From CAYOPZ01 sp964406005 (GTDB lineage Bacteria > Bacteroidota > Bacteroidia > Bacteroidales > SM23-62), in assembly GCA_964406005.1 (NCBI GenBank), contig CAYOPZ010000002.1:62001-126000 (forward strand): 64,000 nt of DNA, in the 5' to 3' direction. A program made the translations under genes and the position numbers. The notes beneath the pieces are model-generated. The model did no database searches and had not been told where the DNA came from. It saw only the letters and a list, made by a program, of their open reading frames with translations. Below, one piece after another: positions 1 through 9,351 of this stretch (positions within the stretch are counted from its first letter, which is position 1; every line of letters begins with the position of its first letter).

Positions 1-126
1 GCAGCAAGCATTTACGGCGTTAATTCAATACCCGCCAGCTTCCTTATTGACGGGGACGGTGTAATCATCGCAAAGAATCCCAGGGGCGAAGCACTCCATA
101 AAATACTTATGGAGCAGATTAAATGA
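1..126 (+). CDS. Thioredoxin-like (TlpA/AhpC-TSA type) protein, C-terminal end only
   Basis: Only the last 41 codons are in the window; the start lies upstream. The visible part reads as the end of a thioredoxin fold: a V-x-S-I-P stretch (the cis-proline loop), then F-L-I-D-G-D-G and K-N-P-R-G, then a short terminal helix. This is the usual end of TlpA/ResA-like thiol-disulfide oxidoreductases, which are common in Bacteroidota as exported or lipoprotein reductases. The active-site CxxC would lie upstream, so activity cannot be judged. A 176-base spacer without a convincing gene separates it from grpE. Confidence 0.7.
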   Translation, partial: AASIYGVNSIPASFLIDGDGVIIAKNPRGEALHKILMEQIK

Positions 127-302
127 TGCCCGGCATATCCTTTAAAAACGCTGCATTCAAGTCAAATAAAACTCCCCCGGTGGTTTACTGACAGTCCCAG
201 GCGGGATATGTATGCCAAAATGTCCTGATCCGGGGATTGGCAAAACATTTGATGAGGAGGGGCAAACTCAGTGTTTTTATCATTTATATAATCCGGTTAT
301 AA

Positions 303-872
303 ATGGCGACAAAAGAAGATCCCGGGAAAACAGTTACAAAGGGAGCAACGGGGCCGGGCAGCAAAACACAGAAAGCGCCGGCAAAGAAAAAAACGGTCCA
401 GGCAAAGAATAAACCCTGTGAATCGAAACTGAAAGACCTGGAAAAGGCATTGCAGGAAGAAAAAGACAAGTACCTCAGGCTATCGGCTGATTTTGACAAT
501 TACAGGAAACGTACCCTGAAGGAAAAAATGGATCTGGCCAAGCTGGCCGGAGAAGATATCTTCGTAAAGATCCTTCCGGTTCTGGATGATCTCGAAAGAG
601 CTCTTAAATCTGTCGAGGATGCAGGTGACCTGAAAGCGGTCAAGGAAGGAATACAGCTTATATATGCCAAGTTTGCAGATTATCTCAACCAGCAGGGAGT
701 AAGAGAGATCGAGGCCCTTCACAAGGAATTCGATACGGATGTCCATGAAGCGGTCACCAAAATACCGGCACCTGAAAAGAAATTGAAGGGAAAAATCGTT
801 GACGTGATAGAAAAAGGTTATGTCCTGAATGAAAAGGTCATCCGGTATGCCAAGGTGGTTATCGGAGAATAA
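303..872 (+). CDS. grpE: GrpE nucleotide exchange factor
   Basis: 189 residues. GrpE releases ADP from DnaK and so drives the Hsp70 folding cycle in the cytoplasm. The first 45 or so residues are rich in Lys, Pro, Gly and Ala and probably disordered. A long charged helix follows (about 40-95), containing the family motif S-A-D-F-D-N-Y-R-K-R, and the last 60 residues form the beta domain that contacts DnaK, with V-L-N-E-K-V-I-R near the end. The stop is 2 bases before dnaJ, so the two are cotranscribed. dnaK itself is not in the window. No CIRCE-type inverted repeat was seen upstream. Confidence 0.96.
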   Translation: MATKEDPGKTVTKGATGPGSKTQKAPAKKKTVQAKNKPCESKLKDLEKALQEEKDKYLRLSADFDNYRKRTLKEKMDLAKLAGEDIFVKILPVLDDLERALKSVEDAGDLKAVKEGIQLIYAKFADYLNQQGVREIEALHKEFDTDVHEAVTKIPAPEKKLKGKIVDVIEKGYVLNEKVIRYAKVVIGE

Positions 873-874
873 CG

Positions 875-2023
875 ATGGGAAAAAGAGATTATTATGAAAT
901 CCTGGAGGTCCCGAAAAGCGCTTCCAGGGAAGATATAAAAAGGGCATACAGGAAACAGGCCCTGAAATATCATCCCGATAAGAATCCGGGCGACAAGTCG
1001 GCCGAGGAAAAGTTCAAGGAAGCCGCAGAAGCCTATGAGGTCCTGAGCGATGATGAAAAAAAGTCCCGGTATGACCGCTTCGGACATGCCGGACTGGGCA
1101 ACGCGGCCGGCGGGGCCGGATTCGGAGGCATGACGATTGAGGATATCTTTTCCAGCTTCGGAGATATTTTCGGGGACGCGTTCGGCGGGTTCGGTGGCTT
1201 CGGAAGCAGCAGGAGAACCTCCCGTACGGTCCGTAAAGGTTCGAATCTCCGGGTCAAGGTCAAGCTCAGCCTTGAGGAGATCACCCGCGGAACGGAAAAG
1301 AAAATAAGGGTCAACAAGTATGTGGCCTGCAGAAGCTGTGACGGTACGGGCGCCAGAGACGGATCCAGTTATTCGACCTGCAGCACATGCGGCGGCAGCG
1401 GTCAGGTTACGAGGGTTTCCAACACCTTCCTGGGACAAATGCAAACCGTCACTACCTGTCCTTCCTGCAACGGGGAGGGAAAGACGATCACCCAAAAATG
1501 CACCACCTGTCACGGTGAAGGGATCGTAAAGGAAGAAGAGGTAATCCCCATCAGCATACCCGGCGGTGTGGCAGAAGGCATGCAAATGACCGTAAGCGGA
1601 AAGGGAAATGCGGCCAGACGCGGGGGCGTGAACGGTGACCTGCTTGTCATCATCCAGGAAGAACCGCATCCCGAGCTGATCCGTGACGGAAATGACCTGC
1701 TGTACAATCTTCACATAAGTATCCCCCAGGCTGCCCTTGGGGATACGGTGGAAATACCCACGGTGGAGGGAAAGGTTAAAATTAAAATTGAATCCGGCAC
1801 GCAACCCGGAAAGATCCTTCGCCTGAGAAACAAGGGATTGCCCGATGTCAACGGATACCAGAAAGGCGACCTGCTTGTGAGCATCAATGTATGGATCCCG
1901 AAGCAATTAACAAAAGAGGAAAGCAAACTCATCGAAAAGTTGGGGGAATCCGCTAACTTTATCCCCATGCCGGACCGGAGCGAAAAAAACTTTTTCGCAC
2001 GGATGCGGTCATATTTTAAGTAA
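875..2023 (+). CDS. dnaJ: DnaJ (Hsp40) co-chaperone
   Basis: 382 residues, full-length type I DnaJ. It delivers unfolded clients to DnaK and stimulates its ATPase. An N-terminal J domain (about 1-70) carries the HPD tripeptide in K-Y-H-P-D-K. Next come a Gly/Phe-rich linker (about 75-115), a zinc domain with four CxxCxGxG repeats (starting C-R-S-C, C-S-T-C, C-P-S-C and C-T-T-C, about 148-215), and the C-terminal substrate-binding domains. It is 2 bases after grpE, and its stop overlaps the start of the ABC ATPase gene by one base (TAATG), so the exporter genes are likely read from the same message. Confidence 0.97.
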   Translation: MGKRDYYEILEVPKSASREDIKRAYRKQALKYHPDKNPGDKSAEEKFKEAAEAYEVLSDDEKKSRYDRFGHAGLGNAAGGAGFGGMTIEDIFSSFGDIFGDAFGGFGGFGSSRRTSRTVRKGSNLRVKVKLSLEEITRGTEKKIRVNKYVACRSCDGTGARDGSSYSTCSTCGGSGQVTRVSNTFLGQMQTVTTCPSCNGEGKTITQKCTTCHGEGIVKEEEVIPISIPGGVAEGMQMTVSGKGNAARRGGVNGDLLVIIQEEPHPELIRDGNDLLYNLHISIPQAALGDTVEIPTVEGKVKIKIESGTQPGKILRLRNKGLPDVNGYQKGDLLVSINVWIPKQLTKEESKLIEKLGESANFIPMPDRSEKNFFARMRSYFK

Positions 2024-2949
2024 TGGATATTTTCAGCGCAGATAAGATCGTTAAGAAATTCATCAACACAACCGCCCTGGACGGAGTATCCATGTCTGTT
2101 CCCGAAGGAAGCATTTACGGTCTGCTGGGGCCCAACGGGGCCGGGAAGACCACCCTTCTGAGAATCGTCAACCAGATCACCGCACCCGATCAGGGCAGCC
2201 TGTATTTCAGGGGGGAAAAGCTTCGCAGGGAGGACATTTACCGTATCGGGTACCTTCCCGAAGAGAGGGGTCTGTATAAAAAAATGAAGGTCGGGGAACA
2301 AGCCCTGTACCTGGCCCAGTTAAAGGGCCTGTCCAAAAAGGAGGCCGGCGATAAACTGAAATCCTGGTTCCGGAAATTCGAAATATCCGAATGGTGGAAC
2401 AGGAAGGTGCAGGAACTTTCAAAAGGCATGCAGCAATTGGTACAGTTCATTGTAACCGTATTGCATGAACCGGAGCTGCTGATCTTTGACGAGCCGTTCA
2501 GCGGTTTCGATCCTATCAATGCAGATATGCTTAAAAATGAGATACTGAAGCTCAAGGACCAGGGTTCCACCATCATTTTTTCCACACATAACATGAGCTC
2601 CGTGGAAGAGCTTTGCGATCACATCAGCCTGATTGACAAGGGGCACACCCTGCTGGAGGGAGAGATCGGAAGCATCAGGAAGAAGTACAAGTCTGACATT
2701 TACGAAGTCGGGTTCGAGGGAAACGTTGACAAAATCCGCAGCGCCATGAACAAACATTACGAGTTCCTGGGATCCGAAAAGAACGGAGAAATACATCATG
2801 CCCGGATCAAACTCCTTCACCATACCCGGGAAAACGAATTGCTTTCCCTGCTGATCCCGCTGATCCACATTGTTTCCTTCAATGAAGTGGTCCCGGGGAT
2901 GAGCGATATTTTTATCCGGGTCGTAAAGAATCAGAAAGGAAATGAATAA
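2023..2949 (+). CDS. ABC transporter ATP-binding protein, NatA-like
   Basis: 308 residues. Cytoplasmic ATPase subunit of an ABC-2 type exporter. Walker A is G-P-N-G-A-G-K-T-T (about residue 37), the signature is E-L-S-K-G-M, Walker B is L-L-I-F-D-E-P, and the switch histidine lies in S-T-H-N-M. About 80 residues follow the nucleotide domain, as in the NatA/DUF4162 group. The start overlaps the dnaJ stop by one base, and the end overlaps the permease start by 8 bases, so the two transporter subunits are translationally coupled. The substrate is unknown; Na+ or drug export is the family precedent only. Confidence 0.9.
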   Translation: MDIFSADKIVKKFINTTALDGVSMSVPEGSIYGLLGPNGAGKTTLLRIVNQITAPDQGSLYFRGEKLRREDIYRIGYLPEERGLYKKMKVGEQALYLAQLKGLSKKEAGDKLKSWFRKFEISEWWNRKVQELSKGMQQLVQFIVTVLHEPELLIFDEPFSGFDPINADMLKNEILKLKDQGSTIIFSTHNMSSVEELCDHISLIDKGHTLLEGEIGSIRKKYKSDIYEVGFEGNVDKIRSAMNKHYEFLGSEKNGEIHHARIKLLHHTRENELLSLLIPLIHIVSFNEVVPGMSDIFIRVVKNQKGNE

Positions 2950-4288
2950 GACCGGCCTCGTTATGAAACGTGAATACCTGACCCGCGTGAGGAAGCGGTC
3001 CTTTATTATCATGTCCGTGCTCGGTCCCGTATTGTTTGCAGCCATGATAATCATCCCCGGCCTGCTGGCCATGTCTGAGGACCAGGAAGTCAAGCGGATT
3101 GCCGTAATCGACAGCACGCACCTTTTCCGGAATGTCATTCCCGAAACGGAATACCTGAAGTTCGATTTTCTGCGTGATACGCCCCTTTCCGAGATCAAGG
3201 ATACCTACGAGGAAGCGGGTTACTACGGAATACTGTACATTTCGCACATAGTGGCCTCTGAGCCGAATTCCGTAATCTTCTACTCAAGAAAACAGCCGAG
3301 CCTTGCTACAAAAATGCATATCAGCAGTGCCATGGAGGAGTACATCCGGGACCAGAAACTGAAAACCTATGACATCAGGGACATCGATACCATTTTAAAA
3401 TCCGTAAAGACCAGCATAAACATCCGTACCATCAAAATGACCGAAAGCGGAAGGGAGAAGGAAAGCAGCACGGGAATCGTGATGGCCGTCGGTTACGCAG
3501 GGGGATTGCTGATCTACATGTTCATATTCATATTCGGGGCACAACTGATGCGTGGCGTGATCGAGGAAAAGGTAAACCGTATCGTCGAGGTGATCGTCTC
3601 GTCCGTAAAACCCATACAGCTGATGATGGGCAAGGTAATCGGGATTGCCCTGGTAGGCCTGAGCCAGTTTGCGATCTGGGTGGTAAGCACAGCATTGCTT
3701 ATCATGATCGCAGGCGCCCTCTTTTTCCCTGCACTGAACATGTCATCCACCGAACGCGTGGTTTCGCAGGACATCATGTCCTCCGCACCGGTTCAGGCAC
3801 AGGCAACAGAAGAGGTGCCGGAGGAAATGAACGAGGTCATGGCCGCACTTGCCAATCTGAAAAATATCGATTTCGGCGTCATGCTGGGCTCCTTCATATT
3901 CTATTTCCTGGCGGGTTACCTGCTCTATGCGGCCATGTTCGCATCCATAGGTGCGGCGGTGGACAATGAAACCGACACGCAGCAGTTCATGCTTCCCGTG
4001 GTGGTACCCCTGATCCTGGGGCTGATCGTACTGGCCAATGCCATCAACAATCCCGACAGCTCCGTGGCGTTCTGGTTTTCCATCATACCCTTTACCTCCC
4101 CGGTTGTCATGATGGCGCGCATTCCTTTCGGCGTACCCTACTGGGAGGTCATCCTGTCCATGGCCCTCCTGGTTGCGTCCTTCCTCGGCATGACCTGGAT
4201 CGCCGCCAGGATCTACCGTACGGGAATCCTGATGTACGGAAAAAAAGTCAGCTACCGGGAACTTCTGAAATGGATCCGGTACTCCTGA
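2942..4288 (+). CDS. ABC-2 type permease, NatB-like
   Basis: 448 residues. Membrane partner of the preceding ATPase. One N-terminal membrane segment (about 22-45) is followed by a large extracytoplasmic domain of roughly 140 residues. A membrane cluster then spans about 180 to 430, interrupted by a second hydrophilic loop near 265-305. This is the layout of NatB/ABC2_membrane_3 permeases. It overlaps the ATPase gene by 8 bases. Its 3' end overlaps the end of the convergent glycosyltransferase gene by about 41 bases once that gene is read in its restored frame. Substrate not predictable. Confidence 0.88.
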   Translation: MNKTGLVMKREYLTRVRKRSFIIMSVLGPVLFAAMIIIPGLLAMSEDQEVKRIAVIDSTHLFRNVIPETEYLKFDFLRDTPLSEIKDTYEEAGYYGILYISHIVASEPNSVIFYSRKQPSLATKMHISSAMEEYIRDQKLKTYDIRDIDTILKSVKTSINIRTIKMTESGREKESSTGIVMAVGYAGGLLIYMFIFIFGAQLMRGVIEEKVNRIVEVIVSSVKPIQLMMGKVIGIALVGLSQFAIWVVSTALLIMIAGALFFPALNMSSTERVVSQDIMSSAPVQAQATEEVPEEMNEVMAALANLKNIDFGVMLGSFIFYFLAGYLLYAAMFASIGAAVDNETDTQQFMLPVVVPLILGLIVLANAINNPDSSVAFWFSIIPFTSPVVMMARIPFGVPYWEVILSMALLVASFLGMTWIAARIYRTGILMYGKKVSYRELLKWIRYS

Positions 4289-6384
4289 CATCTGCAGGTG
4301 CAATCCGGGTAATCTCAAGGTCATCAAGCCATACGGTATCCCCCTCTTTATTCCAGAGAAAAATACCATACCTGTCACAGGACATGGAACCGGGAATAAC
4401 CGATTCCAGTTCAAGCAGTGCCCATCCGTTTTCATCCGTCAGTTTAACATCTGCACCGTATTTCTCAGAACAGCCATCCCCGGCTCCGCTTACAATATAT
4501 GTCNNNNNNNNNNTTCCATATCCTTACCCTGAAGGTTTCACCGGGCCTGCAATCCTTGAACCTGTGCAGAAAAGCAAACCTGTTATCTGCGTCAAGTTTT
4601 ACTGAATAGTCACCAGACCTGGCATGTTCTGCCGACCTGAGAGGGGCTCCCTCAAACATAATACTATCCCTTACAGAAAGCAGATAAAGGGGGTTTTCCG
4701 CCAGGGTTTCGCAATCGCACATGACCGGATATGCGGAATACGGGATCATCCCTTCCAAAGGATGCCAGAGAACCTGCACGGAATCCATGCCCGGGAACAG
4801 CCACCTGCGGTATGCAAAGGATCTGTAATGCCGGAATCCCTCGATCGGTCCGCAGGACAGTACATATTCCTCTTCGGTCACAAACCACCAGCTCTTCCCC
4901 ATCTTATCGTGAAGGTTAAAAGGACCTGTTTCGTACCATGCATTGAATTCAAATCCCCCGTCAATTCTCCTTTCATCTACATGCTGCACGTGCAACAGGT
5001 AGTCGAGCCCTTTCCAGCGTGCCCGGTTCCATCCCATGAAATCGTGGACCGCCGATATCGTAAATATCACGAATATTATCAGGACCCCGCCTGACAGGTA
5101 GGTCCGTTTCCTACCCGGGTTTCCGGCGGCAACGGCCAGGATAATCGCACCGAAAAGGGTTTCCGACAGGGTGTGCCGGTCGAAAAAGTACGGATTGAGT
5201 AAAAGGTAAACAAAATAGCCCGCAAACACCAGGAGGAAGGTGGACAGGATTGCGGTCCGGGTTTCCGTCCTGAGCCTGTCGAAAGGTTTTGAAAGATGGA
5301 AAGGCCGGCAGAACAGTACCAAAACCAGCAGGCAGACTCCACCCGCAGCAAGAATCCTTATACAGGACCATGCGGCCGGGGAAAGCACCGGGGAAATATT
5401 GTCTCCCCAGTAGGAATCCTTGAGAAGTTTCGGACCCAGTCCGAAATTGTAAAAAACATTGGGTGCGGGAAAATTTTCAAATCCCATTACGAGCGGAACT
5501 GCAACAAGTGCGAGTATCAGTAAAGGAAATGCTCTCCATAACTTTGATCCCGGTATGGCAATGGAAGGCATCATCCTGAGCGACAGCGGGAGAAGGAACA
5601 GACCAATGTACATCAGAATGGTCCCGGCCTTCGAAACAAGAACATCCAATCCGGTGTGCCTGAGACTCTCCACCAGGTCGCCCGGCCTGGCATAATTTTC
5701 AGGGAGGTTTCCAGTCGATTCAAGCCACTTCACGTAGACCGTAAGCCCGGCAATCACCAGAACGAAGGGCATAAGGGACAGCAGGATTCTTCTGATCTTC
5801 CATCCCGACCTCAGGATCTCAACCGTACCTATCGCAGCCGGAACGAGCAGACCTGTCTGCCTGGTAAGTGTTGCAATCAGTGCAAAAACAGCACTCAGGA
5901 AAAGAAACAGAACCCTGTCGCTCTGCAGATAACTGTAATAAAACACCAGGGAAACAAGCAGAAAAAACAGGAAATAAATCTCTGTCATGAAGGTAAAGGA
6001 CAGGGACAGGAAAAACGGAGAGAACAGGACCAGAAGACTTGTAAAAGCAGCCGTGCTCCGTTCGACCTGAAATCTACGGAGAAAGCGGTACAGGAGAACC
6101 AGGAAGCCTCCCCCGAACAACAATGTCGCCAGCCTGAGCACATTGAACGAAAATCCGAACAGGCTCGTGAAAAGAGCACCTGTGAGGGTTTGTGCGATAA
6201 GGGTCATCCCGGGCCAGTCAGAGAATACAAACCTCCCCTCCTCACTCAGGAACCATACGTTTTTGGCGTATGCCCAGTCATCGTTGACAGGGAAGTCTCC
6301 AAGCGGGTTAATGACCCCTATGACAAAAAGCCAGATAAGGAGCAGGATAAATTCGAAAGGTACTGACTTAAGCGTGAATTTCAT
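4248..6384 (-). CDS. GT39-like membrane glycosyltransferase with C-terminal beta-sandwich, interrupted by an assembly gap
   Basis: About 707 visible residues plus the gap. The N-terminal half is polytopic (about 10-12 membrane segments) with an early F-P-V-N-D-D-W-A-Y-A loop; the paired acidic residues in this first periplasmic loop are typical of ArnT/PMT (GT39/GT83) enzymes, which move sugars from polyprenyl phosphate. The C-terminal part looks like a carbohydrate-binding jelly roll and ends with W-L-D-D-L-E-I. Ten Ns lie inside the C-terminal domain. Read straight through, the frame stops at 4465. In the neighbouring frame left of the gap an uninterrupted 84-residue continuation runs to a stop at 4248-4250, so the true gap length should be a multiple of 3. 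The start at 6384 is chosen because the hydrophobic N-terminus begins there. Confidence 0.8.
4504..4513. other. Assembly gap (10 N)
   Basis: Ten undetermined bases inside the C-terminal domain of the minus-strand glycosyltransferase gene. Ten breaks the reading frame, while the coding signal on both sides is continuous, so the length is best read as a placeholder. Confidence 0.95.
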
Positions 6385-6472
6385 GTTCCGCAAAATAACT
6401 GGAAAATTCTCAATATGATAAAAAATATCTATAAGTTTGTTCTGATGCAATTTATGAATTGAAGGCAAAAGA

Positions 6473-7624
6473 ATGGCAAGAATCCTGGTCGTCGACGACG
6501 AAAAAAGCATACGTAACACCCTGAAGGACATCCTTGAAGCCGAACAGCATGAAGTGGTTCCCGCAGAAGACGGCCCGACGGCCCTGAATTTATTCGGAGA
6601 ACAGGAATTTGATGTGGTCCTGTGCGATATCAAGATGCAGGAAATGGACGGTATCGAGGTGCTGGAAAAAATCATGGAACAACCGAAAGATGCACCTGTC
6701 ATCATGATCTCAGGGCACGGGGATATTGAAATTGCGGTGGATGCCATTAAAAAAGGCGCCTTTGATTTCCTGGAAAAACCCCTTGACCTGAACAGGCTTT
6801 TGATCACCATCCGGAATGCCCTTGAAAGATCAGATCTGATTACCGAGACAAGGGTCCTGAAGAGAAAGATCAGCAAAACCCATGATATGATAGGAGAGTC
6901 GGAAGCCATCCGGAAGATCAAGGAAATGATCGACCGTGTCGCCCCTACCGATGCCAGGGTAATGATTGTTGGAGAGAACGGTACCGGGAAAGAACTGGTG
7001 GCCAGATGGCTCCACGAGAAAAGTGCCCGGGCCTCCAGCCCTTTTATTGAAGTAAATTGCGCTGCCATCCCTTCTGAACTGATCGAAAGCGAACTTTTCG
7101 GTCACGAAAAAGGTGCATTTACATCGGCTTATAAGCAGCGCAAGGGCAAATTTGAACAGGCCATCGGAGGAACCCTTTTTATGGATGAGGTCGGGGATAT
7201 GAGCCTCTCAGCCCAGTCGAAGGTGCTGAGGGCCCTGCAGGAGAATAAAATCACACGGGTGGGCAGTGACAAGGACATCGAAGTGGATGTCAGGGTCATC
7301 GCTGCCACAAATAAAAACCTGAAAGAGGAAATCGGGCAAAAAAGATTCAGGGAGGATCTGTATCACCGCCTGAGTGTAATCATCATCCAGGTTCCCACGC
7401 TGAACGAGAGGGCGGAAGACATCCCATTGCTTGCGGAGCATTTCAATGAGCAAATCTGTGCCGAACACGGCCTGGCCAAAAAGTCCATTACAGAAGATGC
7501 GGTCAGGGAGCTTCAGAAAATTACATGGACCGGAAACATCAGGGAATTCAGGAACGTCATGGAAAGACTGATCATTCTATGCGATAAAAAAATCACAGGC
7601 AAGGAGGTGGCCGCATTCGCCTGA
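6473..7624 (+). CDS. NtrC-family sigma-54 activator with receiver domain and no HTH
   Basis: 383 residues. The receiver domain (1-120) has the acidic pair D-D-E near the start, phospho-acceptor D52 in V-L-C-D-I-K-M, and a conserved Lys in E-K-P. The AAA+ sigma-54 interaction domain (about 138-365) has Walker A G-E-N-G-T-G-K-E, Walker B F-M-D-E-V-G, and arginine-finger regions. The sigma-54 contact loop reads G-A-F-T-S-A instead of the canonical G-A-F-T-G-A. The protein ends right after the AAA+ lid, with no Fis-type DNA-binding helix-turn-helix. I recall similar HTH-less relatives in Bacteroidota, so this may be a subfamily trait and not a truncation. No histidine kinase is nearby. It sits 88 bases from the divergent glycosyltransferase and 32 bases before another. 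Confidence 0.9.
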   Translation: MARILVVDDEKSIRNTLKDILEAEQHEVVPAEDGPTALNLFGEQEFDVVLCDIKMQEMDGIEVLEKIMEQPKDAPVIMISGHGDIEIAVDAIKKGAFDFLEKPLDLNRLLITIRNALERSDLITETRVLKRKISKTHDMIGESEAIRKIKEMIDRVAPTDARVMIVGENGTGKELVARWLHEKSARASSPFIEVNCAAIPSELIESELFGHEKGAFTSAYKQRKGKFEQAIGGTLFMDEVGDMSLSAQSKVLRALQENKITRVGSDKDIEVDVRVIAATNKNLKEEIGQKRFREDLYHRLSVIIIQVPTLNERAEDIPLLAEHFNEQICAEHGLAKKSITEDAVRELQKITWTGNIREFRNVMERLIILCDKKITGKEVAAFA

Positions 7625-7656
7625 TCCAGGACATCAAACGACCAGTTAAAGCCAGC

Positions 7657-9264
7657 ATGAATACCCGCCAGTTTATCCAGCACAACAAACTCAGCCTTGT
7701 TTTTATATCCTTTCTTGTTTTTCTTTTCTTCGCCTACAGGTATCCCTTTTCCATACAGAAGGGACCCATTTCAATCCATATGTGGAGACAGGCCGATTGC
7801 TATTCCCTCACCCTGAATTACCTGGAGGAAGGCCACAGGTTTTTCCAGCCTGCCATACACTGGTCGGGCGAGCCGGGCAATGGAAAGACCGTCAGCGGGT
7901 TCCCCGTGATCTACTACCTTGTATCCCTTATATGGCATGTGACCGGAAAACACTATTTCATATTCAGATCGCTGAACCTGCTTATCGTATTTACAGGATT
8001 GTTCTATTTATTCAAATTCATAAAGGAATTCCTCGGCGATGGTTTCTGGGCGATCTATATTCCCGTTTTGCTGTTTACTTCGCCCGTCCTGGTCTATTAT
8101 TCCAATACCTTTATGATGAATGCGCCCGCGCTGGGATTCGTTCTCATCGGTCTGTATCATTACTGGAAGTATTACCAGCTGAAAAAACCGGGAAGACTGT
8201 ATGCGGCAATGGCCTTTTTCCTCATTGCAGGCCTGCTGAAAATGACGGCTTTTCTCCTTTTTGCGGCTTTGCTGATCGCACATATTTCCGGCCTTTCAGG
8301 GTACCTGAGGACAAAGCTGAAAATCCCCTCCTTCGGCAAATCCCGCCACCTGGTTCCCTACCTGATCGTCATTCTGCTGACAGCAATCTGGATCATATGG
8401 TCCCAATCCTATAACCATAAAAACATTTCAGGCGTATTCCTGCGGAGCATTTTCCCCATATGGGAGATATCCCTGTATCAGGGGCTTGAACTGGGTACAA
8501 GCCTTTATACATCCCTCCTGCCGGCACTTTTCAATCACACCGCAACGATCATCCTGCTCGGGATGTTCCTGTGGGTGATTATTAAAAGAAAAAGGGCACA
8601 CAGGGCTTTACTGTATATAACCATACTGGTTTTTGCAGGAATGCTGGTATTTGTCATTTTATTTTTCCAGGCATTTAACGTCCATGATTATTACCTTATC
8701 AACCTGCTGATTTTCATCCCCCTGGTGACTGCGGTTTTCCTGGATTATTTGAAAAACAACAGGCCCGGAATTTTTTACAGCAGGCCTTTCAGAACCCTTG
8801 CCGGCATTGCATTGTTCCTCCTGCTTTACAAGGCCGTGGTAATCCAGCGGGTAAAATACGATACCGGGGATACCTTTGTCAAACATACCGTCGTCCTCGA
8901 CCAGACAGAAAAGGGAGTCTGGATATACTTCGAGAATGTCCACAATAGCAGGTATGCCGCCCTTGACAGCATCACTCCGTATTTAAGGGAACTGGGCATT
9001 CACCGGACGGACAAGGTGATTTCCATTCCCGACGGCTCCCCGAACATAACCCTTTCCCTGATGGATCAGAAAGGCTTTACGGATTTCGGCTTCAACCAAT
9101 TCAGGGGCGAAGAAAGGATACAGCGCTTCATTGAACTGGGAGCAAGGTACCTGATCATCAATGATCCCTCAGTCACAGGTGAAGCATACCTGAAACCTTA
9201 TTTACACAGAAAAATAGGACAGTTCCGGAATGTTTCGGTATACAGGTTGCCAGGCCGCCTATGA
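7657..9264 (+). CDS. Polytopic glycosyltransferase, GT39/ArnT-like
   Basis: 535 residues with about 11 membrane segments covering residues 12-395, then a hydrophilic C-terminal domain of about 130 residues. The first extracytoplasmic loop has M-W-R-Q-A-D, the same place where PMT/ArnT enzymes carry their catalytic acidic residue. Such proteins transfer a sugar from a polyprenyl-phosphate donor to a glycan, lipid or protein on the outer face of the inner membrane; donor and acceptor are unknown here. It follows the response regulator by 32 bases and is probably cotranscribed. It is not closely similar by eye to the other glycosyltransferase at 4.2-6.4 kb beyond general layout. Confidence 0.75.
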   Translation: MNTRQFIQHNKLSLVFISFLVFLFFAYRYPFSIQKGPISIHMWRQADCYSLTLNYLEEGHRFFQPAIHWSGEPGNGKTVSGFPVIYYLVSLIWHVTGKHYFIFRSLNLLIVFTGLFYLFKFIKEFLGDGFWAIYIPVLLFTSPVLVYYSNTFMMNAPALGFVLIGLYHYWKYYQLKKPGRLYAAMAFFLIAGLLKMTAFLLFAALLIAHISGLSGYLRTKLKIPSFGKSRHLVPYLIVILLTAIWIIWSQSYNHKNISGVFLRSIFPIWEISLYQGLELGTSLYTSLLPALFNHTATIILLGMFLWVIIKRKRAHRALLYITILVFAGMLVFVILFFQAFNVHDYYLINLLIFIPLVTAVFLDYLKNNRPGIFYSRPFRTLAGIALFLLLYKAVVIQRVKYDTGDTFVKHTVVLDQTEKGVWIYFENVHNSRYAALDSITPYLRELGIHRTDKVISIPDGSPNITLSLMDQKGFTDFGFNQFRGEERIQRFIELGARYLIINDPSVTGEAYLKPYLHRKIGQFRNVSVYRLPGRL

Positions 9265-9351
9265 CCTCCTGTCGGGACTGTATTCCGGGGTCTTCGTAAA
9301 ACTTTGTGCAAACGCCCGGTCTTAAATACTGCCAAATCAGAAATAACAGAT

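Noticed and set aside
127..302. CIRCE or other heat-shock operator upstream of grpE
   Set aside because: No inverted repeat resembling TTAGCACTC-N9-GAGTGCTAA is present.
818..1906. Long minus-strand frame opposite dnaJ
   Set aside because: A shadow of dnaJ codon structure; its product has no recognisable family and dnaJ is unmistakable.
4270..4605. Plus-strand reading frame across the N gap
   Set aside because: It exists only because the gap is read as ten bases; the minus strand carries the coherent protein signal.
6385..7068. Upstream extension of the glycosyltransferase reading frame to 7068
   Set aside because: It is antisense to the response-regulator gene, reads as low-complexity Ser/Ile-rich protein, and the membrane protein has a natural start at 6384.
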